From: an uncultured Thermoleophilia bacterium
Lineage (GTDB): Bacteria > Actinomycetota > Thermoleophilia > UBA2241
Length of the DNA: 6,039 bases
Assembly (NCBI GenBank): GCA_903912585.1
Contig: CAIWHY010000367.1
Location: 1-6,039 of the forward strand
Direction: 5' to 3'
Notes under the pieces: model-generated
What the model was told of the DNA's origin: nothing
Database searches by the model: none
Seen by the model: only the letters and a program-made list of their open reading frames with translations
Made by a program: the position numbers and the translations under genes
Part shown: positions 5,365 to 6,039 of the stretch, in pieces
How positions within the stretch are numbered: the stretch's first letter is position 1
Layout: each line of letters begins with the position of its first letter

Positions 5365-6039
5365 CGATCCCGGACGGCATCTTCAAGGCGTACGACATAC
5401 GCGGTCTCTATCCGCAAGAGCTCGACGAGGACGCCGCCGAGCGCATCGGCTTCGCCCTGGCGCAGCAGCTGGACGCCACGAGCGTCGGCGCCGGCATGGA
5501 CCCGCGGCCCTCGTCCAGGGGCCTGCTCGAGGCCTTCGCCGCCGGCGCCGCCGCGGGCGGGGCCGGCACGGTCGACTTCGGCCTCGTGCCCACCGAGATG
5601 GTCTACTTCGGCGTCGCCTCGCGCGGGCTCGGCGGCGGCGTCATGGTGACCGCGTCGCACAACCCGCCTCAGTACAACGGCATGAAGCTCGTCGGCGAGG
5701 GGGCGCTGCCGCTCAGCGGCGACCAGGGCATCCCCGAGCTCAAGCAGCGCAGCCAGGCGATCGCCGAGATGCCGCCGGCGGTGGCGGGCGTCGGCTACGA
5801 GACGGTGGACCTGTATCCCGCCTACGTCGAGCACCTGCGCGCGCTCGTCGACGTCTCTGCGCTGATGCCGTACCGCGTCGTGATGGACGCCGCCAACGGC
5901 GTCGCCGGCAAGCTCGCGCCGCGCGTCTTCGAGGGCACGCCGATCGAGCGCGTGGAGCTGTACTTCGAAGTCGACGGCACCTTCCCCAACCACGAGCCCA
6001 ACCCGCTGCTCGAGAAGAACAGCCGCGAGGTGCGAGCCC
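5361..6039 (+). CDS. Phosphomannomutase/phosphoglucomutase, 3'-truncated by the window edge
   Basis: This alpha-D-phosphohexomutase interconverts hexose-6-phosphate and hexose-1-phosphate and so feeds the nucleotidyltransferase. Only 226 codons of roughly 450 are present; the frame is open at the window end. Visible landmarks are KAYDIRG (9-15), GMDPRPSS (45-52), the phosphoserine loop VTASHNP with Ser99 as the phosphorylated residue, YNGMK (105-109), and FPNHEPNP (208-215). The metal-binding DGDxDR loop, the sugar-binding GEMSG-type loop and the phosphate-binding domain 4 lie beyond the window, so completeness and mannose versus glucose preference cannot be judged. The usual GRDxRxSS motif reads GMDPRPSS here, with Met for the first Arg. 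The ATG overlaps the upstream stop (ATGA), with a Shine-Dalgarno inside the upstream gene. A manB-type phosphomannomutase is the likeliest label given the GMP-type neighbour. Confidence 0.9.
   Translation, partial: MTIPDGIFKAYDIRGLYPQELDEDAAERIGFALAQQLDATSVGAGMDPRPSSRGLLEAFAAGAAAGGAGTVDFGLVPTEMVYFGVASRGLGGGVMVTASHNPPQYNGMKLVGEGALPLSGDQGIPELKQRSQAIAEMPPAVAGVGYETVDLYPAYVEHLRALVDVSALMPYRVVMDAANGVAGKLAPRVFEGTPIERVELYFEVDGTFPNHEPNPLLEKNSREVRA

Overview
This is a very GC-rich bacterial window with third codon positions dominated by G/C. The gene content points to an envelope-polysaccharide locus of a high-GC bacterium. The best guess is a deep-branching actinobacterium, perhaps Thermoleophilia- or Coriobacteriia-like. 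Three things support this: a small secreted protein ending in an LAXTG-type sorting signal (the motif associated with class E sortases), a probably leaderless mRNA with TATAAT just upstream of the ATG, and the style of the sugar-nucleotide genes. No rRNA or other taxonomic marker is present, so the lineage is inference.

Layout: a short leading stretch with no recognisable gene (1-40) is followed by a stem-loop terminator and a small minus-strand gene (101-472) for a 123-residue secreted, probably wall-anchored protein. A divergent intergenic region of about 130 bp carries one -10-like element for each direction. On the plus strand comes a 712-residue O-antigen ligase/polymerase-family membrane protein with a C-terminal TPR-like domain (603-2741). 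After a 134-bp gap with hairpins and a possible promoter there is a tightly coupled cluster: a UDP-glucose/GDP-mannose 6-dehydrogenase (2876-4195), a sugar-1-phosphate nucleotidyltransferase with a left-handed beta-helix tail (4192-5364), and a phosphohexomutase (5361 to the window edge, truncated). The two junctions within this cluster are 4-nt overlaps (GTGA and ATGA).

Working together: the mutase converts hexose-6-phosphate to hexose-1-phosphate, the nucleotidyltransferase activates it to an NDP-sugar, and the dehydrogenase oxidises that NDP-hexose to an NDP-uronic acid. The upstream membrane protein is a candidate polymerase or ligase for the resulting glycan. The individual families are well known. 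The less ordinary points are the tiny LAFTG surface protein, the leaderless ligase gene, and the TPR extension of the ligase. I see no CRISPR array, tRNA, IS element or phage gene, and no clear evidence of an entirely new system.
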